Part shown: positions 7,218 to 7,581 of the stretch, one piece after another
How the letters are laid out: each line of letters opens with the position of its first letter
How positions within the stretch are numbered: the first letter of the stretch is position 1
NCBI GenBank assembly: GCA_029051915.1
Contig: JAIDKM010000243.1
Location: 1 to 7,581, forward strand
DNA from: Alistipes sp.
Lineage (GTDB): Bacteria > Bacteroidota > Bacteroidia > Bacteroidales > Rikenellaceae
Reading direction: 5' to 3'
DNA length: 7,581 nucleotides
Translations under genes and position numbers: made by a program
Notes under the pieces: model-generated
Database searches by the model: none
Seen by the model: only the letters and a program-made list of their open reading frames with translations
Told to the model about the DNA's origin: nothing

Positions 7218-7581
7218 TGAAAGGAACCTTATATCTGATTCCGTGCCCGATCTCGGACGAGACGGCGCCGTGGGACGTGCTGCCGGCATCGAACCGTGCG
7301 GTGATGGATGCGCTGGACTACTATATTGTGGAAAACACCCGCACGGCGCGCCGCTTCCTATCGAAAGCCGGCGTGGCGCGGCCGATCGAGACGCTGGAGT
7401 TCCGCGAACTGAACGAACACACGGCGGCGGGCCGCGAAGTGGAAGAACTGGTGCGGCCGCTGGAAGAAGGACGCTCGGCGGGCGTGATCTCGGAAGCGGG
7501 CGTGCCGGGCGTGGCCGATCCGGGGGCCCTGGTGGTCGAGGCGTGTCATCGCCGCGGCTTCCGGGTGGTGCAGCTGGTGGG
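7217..7581 (+). CDS. RsmI-like SAM-dependent methyltransferase (tetrapyrrole methylase fold), 3' end missing
   Basis: This open reading frame is cut by the right edge, with 121 complete codons visible out of the roughly 230-280 usual for the family. It starts with GTG at 7217, and its G is the last base of the MurF-Alr TAG stop, suggesting coupled translation. MKGTLYLIPCPISD matches the RsmI N-terminal strand and loop. VENTRTARRFLSKAG (38-52) corresponds to the EDTR segment of RsmI. LNEHT (65-69) follows, then VISEAGVPGVADPGA (90-104), the counterpart of the RsmI SDAGTP...DPG motif in the SAM-binding half. RsmI 2'-O-methylates C1402 of 16S rRNA. The changes here, and the longer loop after PISD, fit the separate Bacteroidota paralog usually annotated only as a SAM-dependent methyltransferase, so its substrate is uncertain. 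Confidence 0.85.
   Translation, partial: MKGTLYLIPCPISDETAPWDVLPASNRAVMDALDYYIVENTRTARRFLSKAGVARPIETLEFRELNEHTAAGREVEELVRPLEEGRSAGVISEAGVPGVADPGALVVEACHRRGFRVVQLV

Noticed and set aside
5277..7289. 670-codon open frame on the minus strand, opposite MurF-Alr
   Set aside because: Same reasoning: the + strand encodes intact MurF and Alr motifs, and the antisense translation is His/Arg/Gln-rich without a family pattern.

Overview
The window looks like a housekeeping cell-envelope gene cluster from a high-GC member of the Bacteroidota, most likely order Bacteroidales and plausibly an Alistipes/Rikenellaceae-type genome. The lineage call is an inference. It rests on the single-chain MurF–alanine racemase fusion, the MutS2 N-terminus (MIYPPTFEQKIGFDR), the neighbouring SPOR-tailed amidase and MCE protein, the divergent RsmI-like methylase, and the lack of clear Shine-Dalgarno sites. 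Base composition is GC-rich throughout, with no island of foreign composition. No mobile element, CRISPR array, tRNA or rRNA is visible.

Layout: bases 4-37 are almost certainly not genomic. They match the Illumina Nextera read-2 transposase adapter with two mismatches, so the window begins at an untrimmed contig end. A leader of about 68 bases follows, then five genes, all on the + strand: (1) a periplasmic zinc N-acetylmuramoyl-L-alanine amidase with a C-terminal SPOR domain; (2) an MCE/MlaD-family lipid-transport protein; (3) MutS2 with a C-terminal Smr domain; (4) a bifunctional MurF/alanine racemase; (5) the 5' part of an RsmI-like SAM-dependent methyltransferase that runs off the right edge.

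Packing is tight. There are 16 bases between genes 1 and 2, an ATGA overlap between 2 and 3, and a one-base TAGTG overlap between 4 and 5. The only real gap lies between MutS2 and the likely MurF-Alr start (4756-4847), and an ATGA-overlap start is also possible there. The arrangement is consistent with one operon or two overlapping transcription units.

Functionally, genes 1 and 4 act on peptidoglycan: the amidase separates daughter cells, and MurF-Alr supplies D-Ala and attaches D-Ala-D-Ala to the precursor. Gene 2 concerns envelope lipid transport. Genes 3 and 5 relate to ribosome or nucleic-acid maintenance. I did not find a convincing undescribed system. The points most worth checking are the adapter contamination, the altered MurF motifs in the fusion, the true start of MurF-Alr, and the divergent methylase at the right edge.
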